A DNA stretch of 64,000 nt from Lentilactobacillus senioris (lineage in GTDB: Bacteria; Bacillota; Bacilli; Lactobacillales; Lactobacillaceae), in the NCBI RefSeq assembly GCF_026798195.1, contig NZ_JAPQEZ010000002.1, positions 62,001-126,000 of the forward strand, read 5' to 3'. Position numbers and translations under genes: made by a program. Within the stretch, counting starts at the first letter, position 1; each line of letters opens with the position of its first letter. A model generated the notes under the pieces. The model was not told the DNA's origin, ran no database searches, and saw nothing but the letters and a program-made list of their open reading frames with translations. This document shows positions 43,885-52,336 of this stretch, piece by piece.

Positions 43885-45126
43885 ATGTTAATTCAAAATG
43901 TTTTGATTGAAAATGCAACGGAAGCTAGTGATGTTCGGATTGTTGACGGTAAATTCAGTGAGATTGCCGCTCATTTAACTCCTCAACCAGGTGAAGAGGT
44001 ATTAGATGGTAACCATAAACTATTATTACCGCCGTTTGTAGACCCCCACGTTCATTTAGATGCTACTATGACTGCTGGTGATCCAGAATGGAATCAGACC
44101 GGAACACTATTTGATGGTATCCGAATTTGGAGTGAACGCAAAAAAACGTTAACCAAAGAAGACGTCAAACAACGGGCTAAGGATGCTATTAAGTTACAAG
44201 TAGCTAACGGCATTCAATTTGTTCGGAGCCACGTTGACGTTACAGATCCGGATTTAACGGCTTTGAAAGCTTTAATTGAAGTTCGAGAAGAAGTTAAAGA
44301 CCAAGTGGAATTACAATTAGTAGCGTTTCCTCAAGAAGGTATTATGTCGTTTCCTAACGGTCAACAGTTAATGCGTGATGCTGTAGCAATGGGAGCTGAC
44401 GTGGTGGGTGGCATTCCTCATTTTGAATTTACTCACGAATACGGGGTGGAATCACTTCACTTCATTATCAAGCTAGCAGAACAAAATGACCGCTTAGTCG
44501 ATGTTCACTGTGATGAAATCGATGATCCGCAATCTAGAAGTTTGGAAACCTTGGCTACCTTGGCATTAGAAAGTGGCTTAAAAGACAAGGTTACCGCTAG
44601 TCATACTACCGCCATGGGCTCGTACAATGACGCCTACACTTACAAATTATTCCGCTTACTGAAAATGTCAGGAATCAATTTTATTGCCAATCCGTTAGTT
44701 AATACTAACCTTGGTGGTCGCTTTGATACATACCCCAAACGACGGGGAATGACTCGGGTGAAAGAACTTAGTGAAGCCGGCATGAACGTAGCCTTTGGCG
44801 AAGATGATATCAAGGATCCTTGGTACCCAATGGGAAATGGCAATATGTTGGACCCAGTTTCAATGGGCTTACACGTTGGTCATTTGATGGGGTATAACGA
44901 TATCTTAAATTCTTATCAATTCGTTACCACTCATGGAGCTAAGGCCATGCACATCACTGATCATTACGGCATTAAGGTGGGGATGCCTGCTAATTGTATT
45001 TTGATGAACAGTGATAATTTCTATAATGCGTTAAATGAACGGGCTGAAATTTTATACTCAATTCATAATGGGGAGATTTTGGTAGCCACTCAACCTAAAC
45101 ACGTCCAAAATTATTTTAAAGCTTAA
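43885..45126 (+). CDS. codA: Cytosine deaminase / amidohydrolase
   Basis: It deaminates cytosine to uracil for pyrimidine salvage. The 413-aa TIM-barrel metal enzyme has HVHLD (metal ligands, about residue 57), a HCDE motif with the catalytic Glu, SHTTAMGS and the metal Asp in GEDDIKDPW, all typical of CodA. No codB permease is adjacent. The second ATG, preceded by AAGAAGGGC, was preferred to the first, which overlaps that site. Confidence 0.9.
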   Translation: MLIQNVLIENATEASDVRIVDGKFSEIAAHLTPQPGEEVLDGNHKLLLPPFVDPHVHLDATMTAGDPEWNQTGTLFDGIRIWSERKKTLTKEDVKQRAKDAIKLQVANGIQFVRSHVDVTDPDLTALKALIEVREEVKDQVELQLVAFPQEGIMSFPNGQQLMRDAVAMGADVVGGIPHFEFTHEYGVESLHFIIKLAEQNDRLVDVHCDEIDDPQSRSLETLATLALESGLKDKVTASHTTAMGSYNDAYTYKLFRLLKMSGINFIANPLVNTNLGGRFDTYPKRRGMTRVKELSEAGMNVAFGEDDIKDPWYPMGNGNMLDPVSMGLHVGHLMGYNDILNSYQFVTTHGAKAMHITDHYGIKVGMPANCILMNSDNFYNALNERAEILYSIHNGEILVATQPKHVQNYFKA

Positions 45127-45151
45127 AAAAGTCCGCCATCGGCGGACTTTT
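45125..45151. terminator. Terminator of codA
   Basis: AAAAAAGTCCGCC and GGCGGACTTTT around a 3-base loop; it abuts the convergent gene's stop codon. Confidence 0.9.
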
Positions 45152-45581
45152 ATGCTTTTTTATACTTCTTGTGGGCAACTTCTTTTTTATGTTTTCTAGC
45201 CTTGAGCTCGTCTTTTAAGGCAACGATATCATCCTCATGTTTAACTTTCCATTGTTTAAATGAGAAGTTAGTATCAGTATCGGTAGGCTTTAAACCAGTG
45301 TCTAACCAAAAAAGTGCTTCGGTTAAACTAGGGAAGTTGTGCATCCAAAGCGTTTGACCATTTTCAGAGTCAAAAGCAACATAGGAACGTGCGTGATGTT
45401 GCAAAAAGGTATGGCGGCGAATTTTGAACGCTTCCCGTTTTCTTGTTAAGCGAAAATCGGGTAAAATGAATTTACCTTGGCGTTTCAGTTGGGGAAAGCG
45501 ATCATTAATTTGTTCGTGTCGATCTTTAAGCAACGCCCGTGCGTCTTCAACGGTAATTAGTTGGGCAGTTGTTTGGGTCAT
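45150..45581 (-). CDS. Conserved hypothetical protein with basic tail
   Basis: A 143-aa soluble protein with a very basic, helical C-terminus (KDELKARKHKKEVAHKKYKK) and a central aromatic segment (MHNFPSLTEALFWLDTG). AAAGGGGG precedes the ATG. I do not recognise the family; nucleic acid binding is possible from charge alone. Confidence 0.6.
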   Translation of the reverse strand: MTQTTAQLITVEDARALLKDRHEQINDRFPQLKRQGKFILPDFRLTRKREAFKIRRHTFLQHHARSYVAFDSENGQTLWMHNFPSLTEALFWLDTGLKPTDTDTNFSFKQWKVKHEDDIVALKDELKARKHKKEVAHKKYKKA

Positions 45582-45700
45582 TTGAGTTTACCCCCTTTTA
45601 TGTATATTTTCGCACAAAATGAATATCTTGAAAAGGAATAAGAACTTTCATAACCATTTATTAACTTTTTATTTTACTAATAATTATCTGGAGGCAACAG

Positions 45701-46456
45701 ATGGGAAAATTTTACGCAATAAAAAAAGGGCGCAAACCGGGAATCTACACTACTTGGGACGAAGCTAAAAAACAAGTGAGTGGTTATTCAGGAGCAGTTT
45801 ATAAGGGATTTACTAGCCGTAGCCAAGCTGATGCTTTCATGAAAGGGACGACTGTTAATAACACTGCTGCTAAAACTAAGGCGCCAGTTCGACCAGTGAC
45901 TCCGTTACAATCATCCGAAATTACTTTTTATACCGATGGCGGTTCTAGAAACCACGGTAATGTTGCTGGTGATCATGTGCATGCCGATGATAAAGCTGCC
46001 TGGGCTTATTTAATTGAATTGCCAGATCAGCAAACAGTTAGTGATTCTGGCGGTGAATGGGGAGCCACCAATAATCGTATGGAAATTATGGGGCTCATTA
46101 AGGCCCTGATGTACTTGATCGAACATCAATATAACCGGAAGGCTATTTTGGCTGTATTGGACTCCCAATACGTTTTAAACGCCATTCAAAAAGGGTGGTT
46201 GGCTGGTTGGAAACGCAAAAATTGGCACCGAGCCGGTAATGCACCACTAAAAAATGCAGAGTTATGGCGCCAGGTGGATCAATTATTACCGCAATTTAGT
46301 CAATTACAATTTGAATGGACTAAGGGACATGCTGTAAACCACGGCAATGTTTTTGTGGATGAACTATTAAACCAAACCATGGATCAAATGAAAAAAACAG
46401 CTGAAACGCCTGCACAGCATTCGCAGCCATCTCAACTGAATTTATTTAAGAACTAG
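45701..46456 (+). CDS. rnhA: Ribonuclease HI with viroplasmin-like N-terminal domain
   Basis: It degrades RNA in RNA-DNA hybrids. The 251-aa protein has a viroplasmin/RHBD hybrid-binding domain (residues 2-48: KFYAIKKGRKPGIYTTWDEA) and an RNase H domain with the acidic residues in FYTDGGSRNHG, the NNRMEIMGL Glu, VLDSQYVLN and a C-terminal DELLNQ. The linker is Thr/Ala-rich. GGAGGC lies before the ATG. Its last four bases overlap the convergent UPF0316 gene. Confidence 0.93.
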   Translation: MGKFYAIKKGRKPGIYTTWDEAKKQVSGYSGAVYKGFTSRSQADAFMKGTTVNNTAAKTKAPVRPVTPLQSSEITFYTDGGSRNHGNVAGDHVHADDKAAWAYLIELPDQQTVSDSGGEWGATNNRMEIMGLIKALMYLIEHQYNRKAILAVLDSQYVLNAIQKGWLAGWKRKNWHRAGNAPLKNAELWRQVDQLLPQFSQLQFEWTKGHAVNHGNVFVDELLNQTMDQMKKTAETPAQHSQPSQLNLFKN

Positions 46457-47016
46457 GAATTTTTATTAATCTTATGGTATCGTTTGTCGACTTCTTTGCT
46501 CCAAAAACCGCCGGATAATTCAATTGGTTCTTGAACCATAATGAAGGCATCTGGGGAAATCTCTTTGATTTGTTCCATCAACCTACGTTCGGCTTTTCGA
46601 GGAGCTAAAATACTTAAAACTAGGCGTGGACCACTACGACCATCAGCATGACTAACGGTCACTCCGTAGCCTTTTTCTCTAAGAATTTCGGGCAGCTCTT
46701 CATTGTGTTCATGCAGGGGATTAGTAGGGTCGATTTGGACGGTTACTTGGAAGTTGACGTATCCTAAGGCGATGCGATCTTCAATAATGATCCCAATATA
46801 AATACCAACCCCAAATCCAATAGCATAAGCAGCGATATTTAGTTTGCTGTCAATGTGTTGCAAGGCAATTGCCAACGCCATAACGTAAATTAATTCTTCC
46901 ACCACTGCCACTACTGGTGCTAGATACCGGTGGCCCTTAACAACTAACATAGTTCGAAAAGTATTGATAGAAATATACAGCGCGTTAAGCACAAAAATTG
47001 TAATTGCCAATTCCAT
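46453..47016 (-). CDS. UPF0316 membrane protein (DUF5698/DUF2179)
   Basis: A 187-aa protein with three N-terminal membrane helices (about 2-22, 33-53, 61-82) and a cytoplasmic DUF2179-type domain (EILREKGYGVTVSHADGRSG...). Function unknown; the family is widespread in Firmicutes. Convergent with rnhA by a 4-base overlap, with no terminator visible between them. Confidence 0.85.
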   Translation of the reverse strand: MELAITIFVLNALYISINTFRTMLVVKGHRYLAPVVAVVEELIYVMALAIALQHIDSKLNIAAYAIGFGVGIYIGIIIEDRIALGYVNFQVTVQIDPTNPLHEHNEELPEILREKGYGVTVSHADGRSGPRLVLSILAPRKAERRLMEQIKEISPDAFIMVQEPIELSGGFWSKEVDKRYHKINKNS

Positions 47017-47168
47017 ACTGTCACCTCCAAATTGACTTTATCCTCAGTTTAGCACTGTCGATTCTAAAAAGCTGGCCAAGCGCCTCATGGGTGACAAATT
47101 GACAATTCAGAAAATCAGGTCTATTCTTATTTTTAGTGTAAATGATTATAAATGAGGTAGTTTAATTG

Positions 47169-47606
47169 ATGGAAACAGAGTTAATTCCGTACTTGACGTT
47201 TGAAAATACGAAAAGCGCTCTGGATTATTATCAAAAAATCTTCGGAGCCACTGATGTTTTTCGGACAGTGCCAACTCCAAGACAAGCAGAAGAAATGTCG
47301 TTAAATGCCGACGTTGATCTTAATGAACTGACTGTGCAAGGTGGTTTTTCCATTCTTGGACAAAAAGTTTTCTGTGCTGATAGTTTTCTGGGAAAGCCAG
47401 TAGTTTCTTCACTGGTGTCTTTGATGTTGCAGGTCAGTCAAAAAGACTCGGCCGCAGTGAGTGCATTAGAAGCACTGTATCAGCGTGTCTCGACTTCGGA
47501 TGGAGTCAAAGTTATTAGTGCATACGAAAAGAAACCCACTGGTGAAAAGGCTGGTCAAGTGGTAGATAAATTTGGTATCACGTGGATTTTAAAAGCAGTT
47601 AAATAA
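47169..47606 (+). CDS. VOC superfamily (PhnB-like) protein
   Basis: A 145-aa protein with the glyoxalase/bleomycin-resistance-like beta-alpha-beta fold: ELIPYLTFENTKSALDYYQKIFGA at the start is the classic PhnB pattern, and the C-terminal FGITWILK closes the fold. The usual metal residues are poorly conserved, so an enzyme activity cannot be assigned. The ATG directly follows a TTG start candidate; GAGG is about 10 bases upstream. Confidence 0.8.
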   Translation: METELIPYLTFENTKSALDYYQKIFGATDVFRTVPTPRQAEEMSLNADVDLNELTVQGGFSILGQKVFCADSFLGKPVVSSLVSLMLQVSQKDSAAVSALEALYQRVSTSDGVKVISAYEKKPTGEKAGQVVDKFGITWILKAVK

Positions 47607-47612
47607 TCAATT

Positions 47613-47646
47613 GTCCGTAATTGAATTTCAATTACGGGCTTTTTTA
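47613..47646 (+). terminator. Terminator of the VOC gene
   Basis: CCGTAATTGAA and TTCAATTACGG with a 1-base loop, followed by a T run. Confidence 0.85.
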
Positions 47647-47744
47647 TTGTCTTGAGAATTAATTGATTTTAAAAAGTTAAATTAGTGTTAAGATGAAGTT
47701 AACTGTTTAAGCATAGATATGCTAATTGAGCGGGTGTAGAAATA

Positions 47745-49115
47745 ATGAAAAAAATAATAATTATGATGTTAATGCTAGGGGGATTTGGTTTATTAGAGAC
47801 CAGTCAGAATTTAACTGCTTTGGCTGATACGGTTACTGCTCAAACTTCTAATTCTAGTACAGCAACGGCTAATGCTACGCCAACTCCGGTACTAAAATTA
47901 AAGGGGAGTACCCGAATTTTAGTAGGGGAACACAAACGGTTAGCTGGCAAAATCACCAACATGACGGCGCGACCTCATTGGTCATCAAGTAATTCTAAAA
48001 TCATTAAGGTTAACCAAGCCGGTAAAATTAAGGGCATAAAAGCCGGCAAAGCCACTATTAAAATTAGTTACCAACACGTTACTAAGAGTAAAACTATTAA
48101 AGTAACGCAGCAGACTAGTTCTGATTTGAGTCGCCGTTTTAAGCGTGCCCATAAAGGACAAACGATTACCTTGGTAGGTAATTTTAAAATGAAAAAGGAC
48201 GTCAAATTACCAACGGCTAAAAACGTAAAAGTGAAGGCGACTAAGGCATCGTTTACGGGAAAGCGGGGGTTCTTTTACGGAATAGTAAATAGGGGATTGA
48301 AATGGACCGGTGGATATTTTTATAGCGGCGGCCATTCCTTTCGACTGTTACGCACCCAAAATGCAGTCTTTAATGGACTAACTTTTCATCAAGCTTGTGG
48401 AGTTGGTGGTCATATTTTTGATTTGATGGGAAGTAAGCACGTCAAAATTACTAACTGTCAGTTTTATGGGTATGGTCATACGTTAAACCTAAAAAAACTG
48501 CGTAAAAAAGGCCATCACGGTGAATACGCGGAAGCAATTCAAACTGACTACGCCAATTACAATAGTGGCGGGGGTAATTTTAATCGTTATGGTAAGGGAC
48601 ATTTCAATCATCAACCTACCAGTTACGTAACTGTCACCCACAACACTTGGCGGCCAGAGTACTCCGGAAAACGATTGGTTTCATTAGCCCAGACGGCTAT
48701 TGGAGAGCACGATACGATTAGTAGTAACCGACGTAAAATTAAACACGTGACGTTTGAATATAATCTAATTAAAAATCCCATTCGCTTAAGCGGGATGGGG
48801 GCTGACACCAATTACTTTGGGGCCCCGGTACATTTTGAATCGTCCAGTTCTATTTCAATTAAGCATAATGTTTTTCAAGCTACCTTAAAACGAGCTCGAC
48901 CAGAAAATTGGATTATTATTTCTAATCAATATGGGCACATGCCCCATACGGTGAACGTTAAAATCAGCCATAATCAATTTAAAGGTTATTGGCCCAGCCG
49001 CTCGGCGGTGCGTTTAATTACTAAAGGAGCTCATTTTATTAAACACGTTTCGGTTACCCACAATTTCTTTAATGGTCGAAGATTATTACAAAAAATTGGC
49101 CACGTTAGATTGTAA
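47745..49115 (+). CDS. Secreted Big2 plus beta-helix protein
   Basis: A 456-aa exported protein. A signal peptide (residues 1-27, KK then a hydrophobic core ending TALADT) is followed by a Ser/Thr-rich linker, a bacterial Ig-like Big2 domain (about 50-125: STRILVGEHKRLAG...SSNSKIIKVNQAGKIKGIKAGKATIKI) and a right-handed parallel beta-helix region (about 130-456) with repeated VTHN/ITNCQFYGY/ISHNQF coils, like pectate lyase-fold polysaccharide-active proteins. No LPxTG anchor is present; the strong basic charge (many Lys, Arg, His) could hold it to teichoic acids. Substrate unknown. Confidence 0.8.
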   Translation: MKKIIIMMLMLGGFGLLETSQNLTALADTVTAQTSNSSTATANATPTPVLKLKGSTRILVGEHKRLAGKITNMTARPHWSSSNSKIIKVNQAGKIKGIKAGKATIKISYQHVTKSKTIKVTQQTSSDLSRRFKRAHKGQTITLVGNFKMKKDVKLPTAKNVKVKATKASFTGKRGFFYGIVNRGLKWTGGYFYSGGHSFRLLRTQNAVFNGLTFHQACGVGGHIFDLMGSKHVKITNCQFYGYGHTLNLKKLRKKGHHGEYAEAIQTDYANYNSGGGNFNRYGKGHFNHQPTSYVTVTHNTWRPEYSGKRLVSLAQTAIGEHDTISSNRRKIKHVTFEYNLIKNPIRLSGMGADTNYFGAPVHFESSSSISIKHNVFQATLKRARPENWIIISNQYGHMPHTVNVKISHNQFKGYWPSRSAVRLITKGAHFIKHVSVTHNFFNGRRLLQKIGHVRL

Positions 49116-49125
49116 TTAAGAAATT

Positions 49126-49166
49126 AAAATAACCACTTCCATCTAATTATGGAGGTGGTTATTTTG
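49126..49166. terminator. Bidirectional terminator
   Basis: AAAATAACCAC and GTGGTTATTTT with an inner TCCAT/ATGGA stem; serves the secreted protein and the convergent aldo/keto reductase. Confidence 0.88.
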
Positions 49167-49169
49167 CGA

Positions 49170-50159
49170 TTATTGGTTAACGATCTCATTGATTTTGGCT
49201 AGTTCATCAGTGGTAAATTCTAAGTGATTTAAAGCCTCTAAATTAGAAATTAGGTGGTCTTGGTTAGAAACCCCCAGAATGATGCTGGTAACTACTGGAT
49301 CATGTAATAACCAGGCAATTGCCATTTGAGCTAATGTTTGTCCTCGATTATTAGCTAACTCAGTTAATTGATTTAATTTAGTAACTACCTGATCGGTCCC
49401 GTTTGCAAATAAGAACTTGTTGGTTCTGTGGATAGGAAAGTCACTAGGGATGCCGGAATTGTATTTACCTGATAACAATCCTTCTGCAAGTGGGCCGTAA
49501 GCCACCATTCCAGCGTTATCTTGTTTGAGTTCATCAAGCAAACCGGTAGTTACGGCTTCTTGGTTCAACAAATTATATGAATATTGGTTAACCACGAAAG
49601 GTACGTTTCGTTTCCGCAATAAAGTAGCCATTTGCTTGGTTTGTTCCGTATTGTAATTAGAAATACCGATATAAAGTGCTTTACCAGAGCGAACAATGTC
49701 TGCTAGGGCTTCGGCGGTTTCTTCAAAGGAAGTTACCGGATCTGGTCGGTGAGAGTAAAAGATATCCACGTAATCGACCTGCATGCGTTTAAGGCTTTCG
49801 TCTAAACTAGTAATTAGAGTCTTACGCGAACTCATTTCACCATATGGGCCTGGCCACATGCTAAATCCGGCCTTAGTAGATAAAACTAGTTCGTGACGGT
49901 ACGGCCGTAAATCCTTAACCATAATTTGACCGAAAGTCTCTTCAGCAGTACCGGCATCCGGACCGTAATTATTAGCTAAGTCAAAGTGAAAAATTCCGTT
50001 GTCAAACGCGGTTAACATTGTGGCTTCGCTGTTAGCGATATCGGCATGGTTACCGTAATTACGCCACAAACCTAATGACAAGGCGGGTAATTGAAATCCA
50101 GAATTACCAGCCCGGCGAATGGGCATTTGGTCGTAACGATTATCATTTGCAGTGTACAT
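49170..50159 (-). CDS. Aldo/keto reductase (YghZ-like)
   Basis: A 329-aa NADPH-dependent TIM-barrel oxidoreductase. The catalytic tetrad is visible: Asp and Tyr in FDLANNYGPDAG, Lys in LSTKAGF and His in YSHRPD; the N-terminus YDQMPIRRAGNSGFQLPALSLG is typical of the YghZ/Kv-beta subgroup, which reduces aldehydes and keto sugars. Two LacI-type operators lie in its divergent promoter region with the hydroxyacid dehydrogenase, so it probably belongs to the sugar-acid regulon. On the minus strand TTGTTT and GATAAT form its likely promoter, with operator O1 just downstream. Confidence 0.88.
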   Translation of the reverse strand: MYTANDNRYDQMPIRRAGNSGFQLPALSLGLWRNYGNHADIANSEATMLTAFDNGIFHFDLANNYGPDAGTAEETFGQIMVKDLRPYRHELVLSTKAGFSMWPGPYGEMSSRKTLITSLDESLKRMQVDYVDIFYSHRPDPVTSFEETAEALADIVRSGKALYIGISNYNTEQTKQMATLLRKRNVPFVVNQYSYNLLNQEAVTTGLLDELKQDNAGMVAYGPLAEGLLSGKYNSGIPSDFPIHRTNKFLFANGTDQVVTKLNQLTELANNRGQTLAQMAIAWLLHDPVVTSIILGVSNQDHLISNLEALNHLEFTTDELAKINEIVNQ

Positions 50160-50186
50160 AATAAAAGCCTCCTAGATTAATTTTTA

Positions 50187-50200
50187 GGGAAACGGTTCCA
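50187..50200. promoter_or_regulatory. LacI-type operator O1
   Basis: GGGAAACGGTTCCA, close to the GGGAACCGGTTCCC core of O2. It lies downstream of the likely aldo/keto reductase -10 box, a roadblock position. Confidence 0.6.
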
Positions 50201-50246
50201 TGGTTATTATCTGGCACTTTCCAGAAAAAAACAATAGATTTTTGCA

Positions 50247-50272
50247 AATTTTGGGAACCGGTTCCCAAAATT
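50247..50272. promoter_or_regulatory. LacI-type operator O2, perfect 26-base palindrome
   Basis: AATTTTGGGAACC followed directly by its reverse complement, with the CG centre typical of LacI-family sites. It lies just before a TATACT -10 box (50277-50282) of the hydroxyacid dehydrogenase gene, overlapping the -35 region. Confidence 0.85.
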
Positions 50273-50338
50273 GTGATATACTCATGGTGTTAAGAATAAT
50301 AATAGCTAGTTTTAAGCAATGAAAGGGGATTCAATCAC

Positions 50339-51283
50339 ATGAAGAAAATTGTTGTTGCAGAATCACTTGCTGATAATGGTAAGAAACTATTAAGGGCTAA
50401 TGGTTTTGAAATTGTGGAAACAGACGGAACCGTTGCTGATGCTTTGGTCAAGGCGCCAGATGCATATGGATTGCTATTAGGGACTAAAAAAATTACTAAC
50501 GAACAAATTTTACAATTTGAAAACCTGAAGATAATCGCCAGAAACGGGGTAGGGTTCAACAATATTGACGTTGATTTCTGTGCACAACACGGAATCTGGG
50601 TTACCATTACTCCTACTGCTAATGCTTCTACCGTAGCAGAAACTACTTTGGCTGAAATGTTTGACTTGTCTAAAAACATTTATAATGATTCAACAGCTAT
50701 GCGAAACGGTGATTTTTCCGATTATAAACACTCCCATCGAGGTTTCGATTTAGAGGGTAAAACCTTAGGAATTTTGGGATTTGGTCGAATTGGCCAAATG
50801 GTAGCTAAAAAAGCTAGTCAATTGGATATGAAGATCATTTATAATGATCGATTTGCTAAGGAAAATGATGTGGCCACTGCGGTTAGTCGAGAAGAACTCT
50901 TTAAAACTGCAGACATCATTACCTTACACATGGCGGTCACTCCTGAAACAGCTAATAGTATTGGTAAGGCTGAATTCGATATGATGAAGAACTCAGCTTC
51001 CCTAATTAACTTAGCTCGTGGGGAACTAGTAAAGACAGACGATCTGATCGAAGCCTTGAAGAATCATGATATTTACGGGGCAGCTTTGGATGTTTTTGAC
51101 CAAGAACCGCTACCAATGGATAGCGAGTTGTTCCAATTAGAAAATGTATTGTTGACTCCTCATATTGCTTCTAATACCGTGGAATGCATGAGCCGGATGG
51201 CAGTAGATGCAGCTGGTGAAATTGTTAAGGTAGTTAAAGACAACGTTGCACCACAATGGCCAGTCGTTAAAGACGTTAAATAA
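50339..51283 (+). CDS. D-2-hydroxyacid dehydrogenase (KguD/GhrB-like candidate)
   Basis: A 314-aa NAD(P)-dependent oxidoreductase with the nucleotide fold GFGRIGQMVA (about 147-156) and the catalytic triad Arg (NLARGELV), Glu (DQEPLP) and His (TPHIASNT). Members reduce 2-keto acids: phosphoglycerate, glyoxylate, 2-ketogluconate or 2-keto-6-phosphogluconate. Its operator is shared with genes for a PfkB kinase, a Gnt-type permease and a TIM-barrel isomerase, so I favour 2-keto-6-phosphogluconate reductase, giving 6-phosphogluconate. Family sequence alone does not settle this. AAAGGGGA precedes the ATG. Confidence 0.85.
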   Translation: MKKIVVAESLADNGKKLLRANGFEIVETDGTVADALVKAPDAYGLLLGTKKITNEQILQFENLKIIARNGVGFNNIDVDFCAQHGIWVTITPTANASTVAETTLAEMFDLSKNIYNDSTAMRNGDFSDYKHSHRGFDLEGKTLGILGFGRIGQMVAKKASQLDMKIIYNDRFAKENDVATAVSREELFKTADIITLHMAVTPETANSIGKAEFDMMKNSASLINLARGELVKTDDLIEALKNHDIYGAALDVFDQEPLPMDSELFQLENVLLTPHIASNTVECMSRMAVDAAGEIVKVVKDNVAPQWPVVKDVK

Positions 51284-51300
51284 TAAATAGAGTTAATCGA

Positions 51301-51338
51301 AAAATCCTCCAACGTTTTAAAACGTTGGAGGATTTTTT
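51301..51338. terminator. Bidirectional terminator
   Basis: AAAATCCTCCAACGTTTT and its exact reverse complement, ending in T; between the dehydrogenase and the convergent kinase. Confidence 0.92.
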
Positions 51339-51367
51339 AGCTTCGTAAGTAAATTATTAGTTGGAAA

Positions 51368-52318
51368 TTATTGCTTAGCCATGAAGGCTTTTAGTTGTTC
51401 AGGAGTAGGGTAACCATCATTATCGCCAGGAGCTTGGACAGCTAGGCAACCAACGGCATTAGCGCGAGCTACAGCTTCTTTAAATGGTAAGCCTTCTAAA
51501 ATCCCTGTGATTAGACCAACTGCAAAGCCATCACCGGCTCCGACTGTGTCTACTACTTCATCAGCTTTATAACCAGAAACTGAATAGCTGTTGCCGTCTT
51601 TAGTCTTAACGTAGGCCCCATCTTCACCGGTTTTCACTACAACCGTGTGGGTAATTTCGCTTTGGTTAAGGTAAAAATCAGCAATTTTTTCAGGATCACG
51701 GCTGCCCATTAAAATTTCACCTTCGTTAATACCAGGCAGAATAATTTGAGCTTGAGCGGCAAAACTATTGATAGTGGTAATCATTTCATCTTGAGATGCC
51801 CAAAGTTGAGGTCGTAAATTGGGATCAAAAGTAGTAGTAATGTGGTAACGATTAACTAATTCAATAAGGTACTGGAAGGCCTCCTTAGCTTGCTCTGAAA
51901 TGGCTGGGAAGATTCCTGAAAGGTGAACTAGCTTGATGTGAGAAAAGTCGACTTTATCCAAGGTGCTCTTTAAGAAGTGGGCAGCAGCAGAACCCTTTCT
52001 AAAGTAGAAAATACCGGGATCGCCGTGGGTCACACGTTGTTTTAATTGAAAGGCTGTCCAGTAATCTGGTGTGGTTTCAATATGTTCAGTGCCAATATTA
52101 TTTTCGCGGAGTTGATCCGTAATAAATTCCCCAAAGGGATCTTGACCTAGTCTAGTTAGGTATTCAGCATCGTGACCCAAGCGAGAAACGCCAACGGCTA
52201 CGTTGACTTCCGCTCCAGCCAAGTATTTGTGGAAACTAGTTGCTTGAGCTAAAGACATGTCCGCATCTTCTGATGCAAATAAAGAAATGGGTTCGCCAAT
52301 TGTTAAAAATTCACTCAT
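51368..52318 (-). CDS. PfkB-family sugar-acid kinase (2-ketogluconate or KDG kinase)
   Basis: A 316-aa ribokinase-fold kinase with the N-terminal FLTIGEP, the substrate segment AGAEVNVAVGVSRLG and the C-terminal anion-hole signature DTVGAGDGFAVGL. It groups by pattern with KdgK/KguK enzymes that phosphorylate 2-keto-3-deoxygluconate or 2-ketogluconate. No KDPG aldolase is nearby, while a KguD-like reductase and KguE-like isomerase are, so 2-ketogluconate is the better guess. Last gene of a three-gene operon; GGAGGAAA precedes the chosen ATG (the earlier TTG overlaps that site). Confidence 0.85.
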   Translation of the reverse strand: MSEFLTIGEPISLFASEDADMSLAQATSFHKYLAGAEVNVAVGVSRLGHDAEYLTRLGQDPFGEFITDQLRENNIGTEHIETTPDYWTAFQLKQRVTHGDPGIFYFRKGSAAAHFLKSTLDKVDFSHIKLVHLSGIFPAISEQAKEAFQYLIELVNRYHITTTFDPNLRPQLWASQDEMITTINSFAAQAQIILPGINEGEILMGSRDPEKIADFYLNQSEITHTVVVKTGEDGAYVKTKDGNSYSVSGYKADEVVDTVGAGDGFAVGLITGILEGLPFKEAVARANAVGCLAVQAPGDNDGYPTPEQLKAFMAKQ

Positions 52319-52336
52319 GATTTTTTCCTCCAATGA

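Noticed and set aside
44640-44843. Minus-strand frame within codA
   Set aside because: Antisense shadow; no start signals and the sense gene is well supported.
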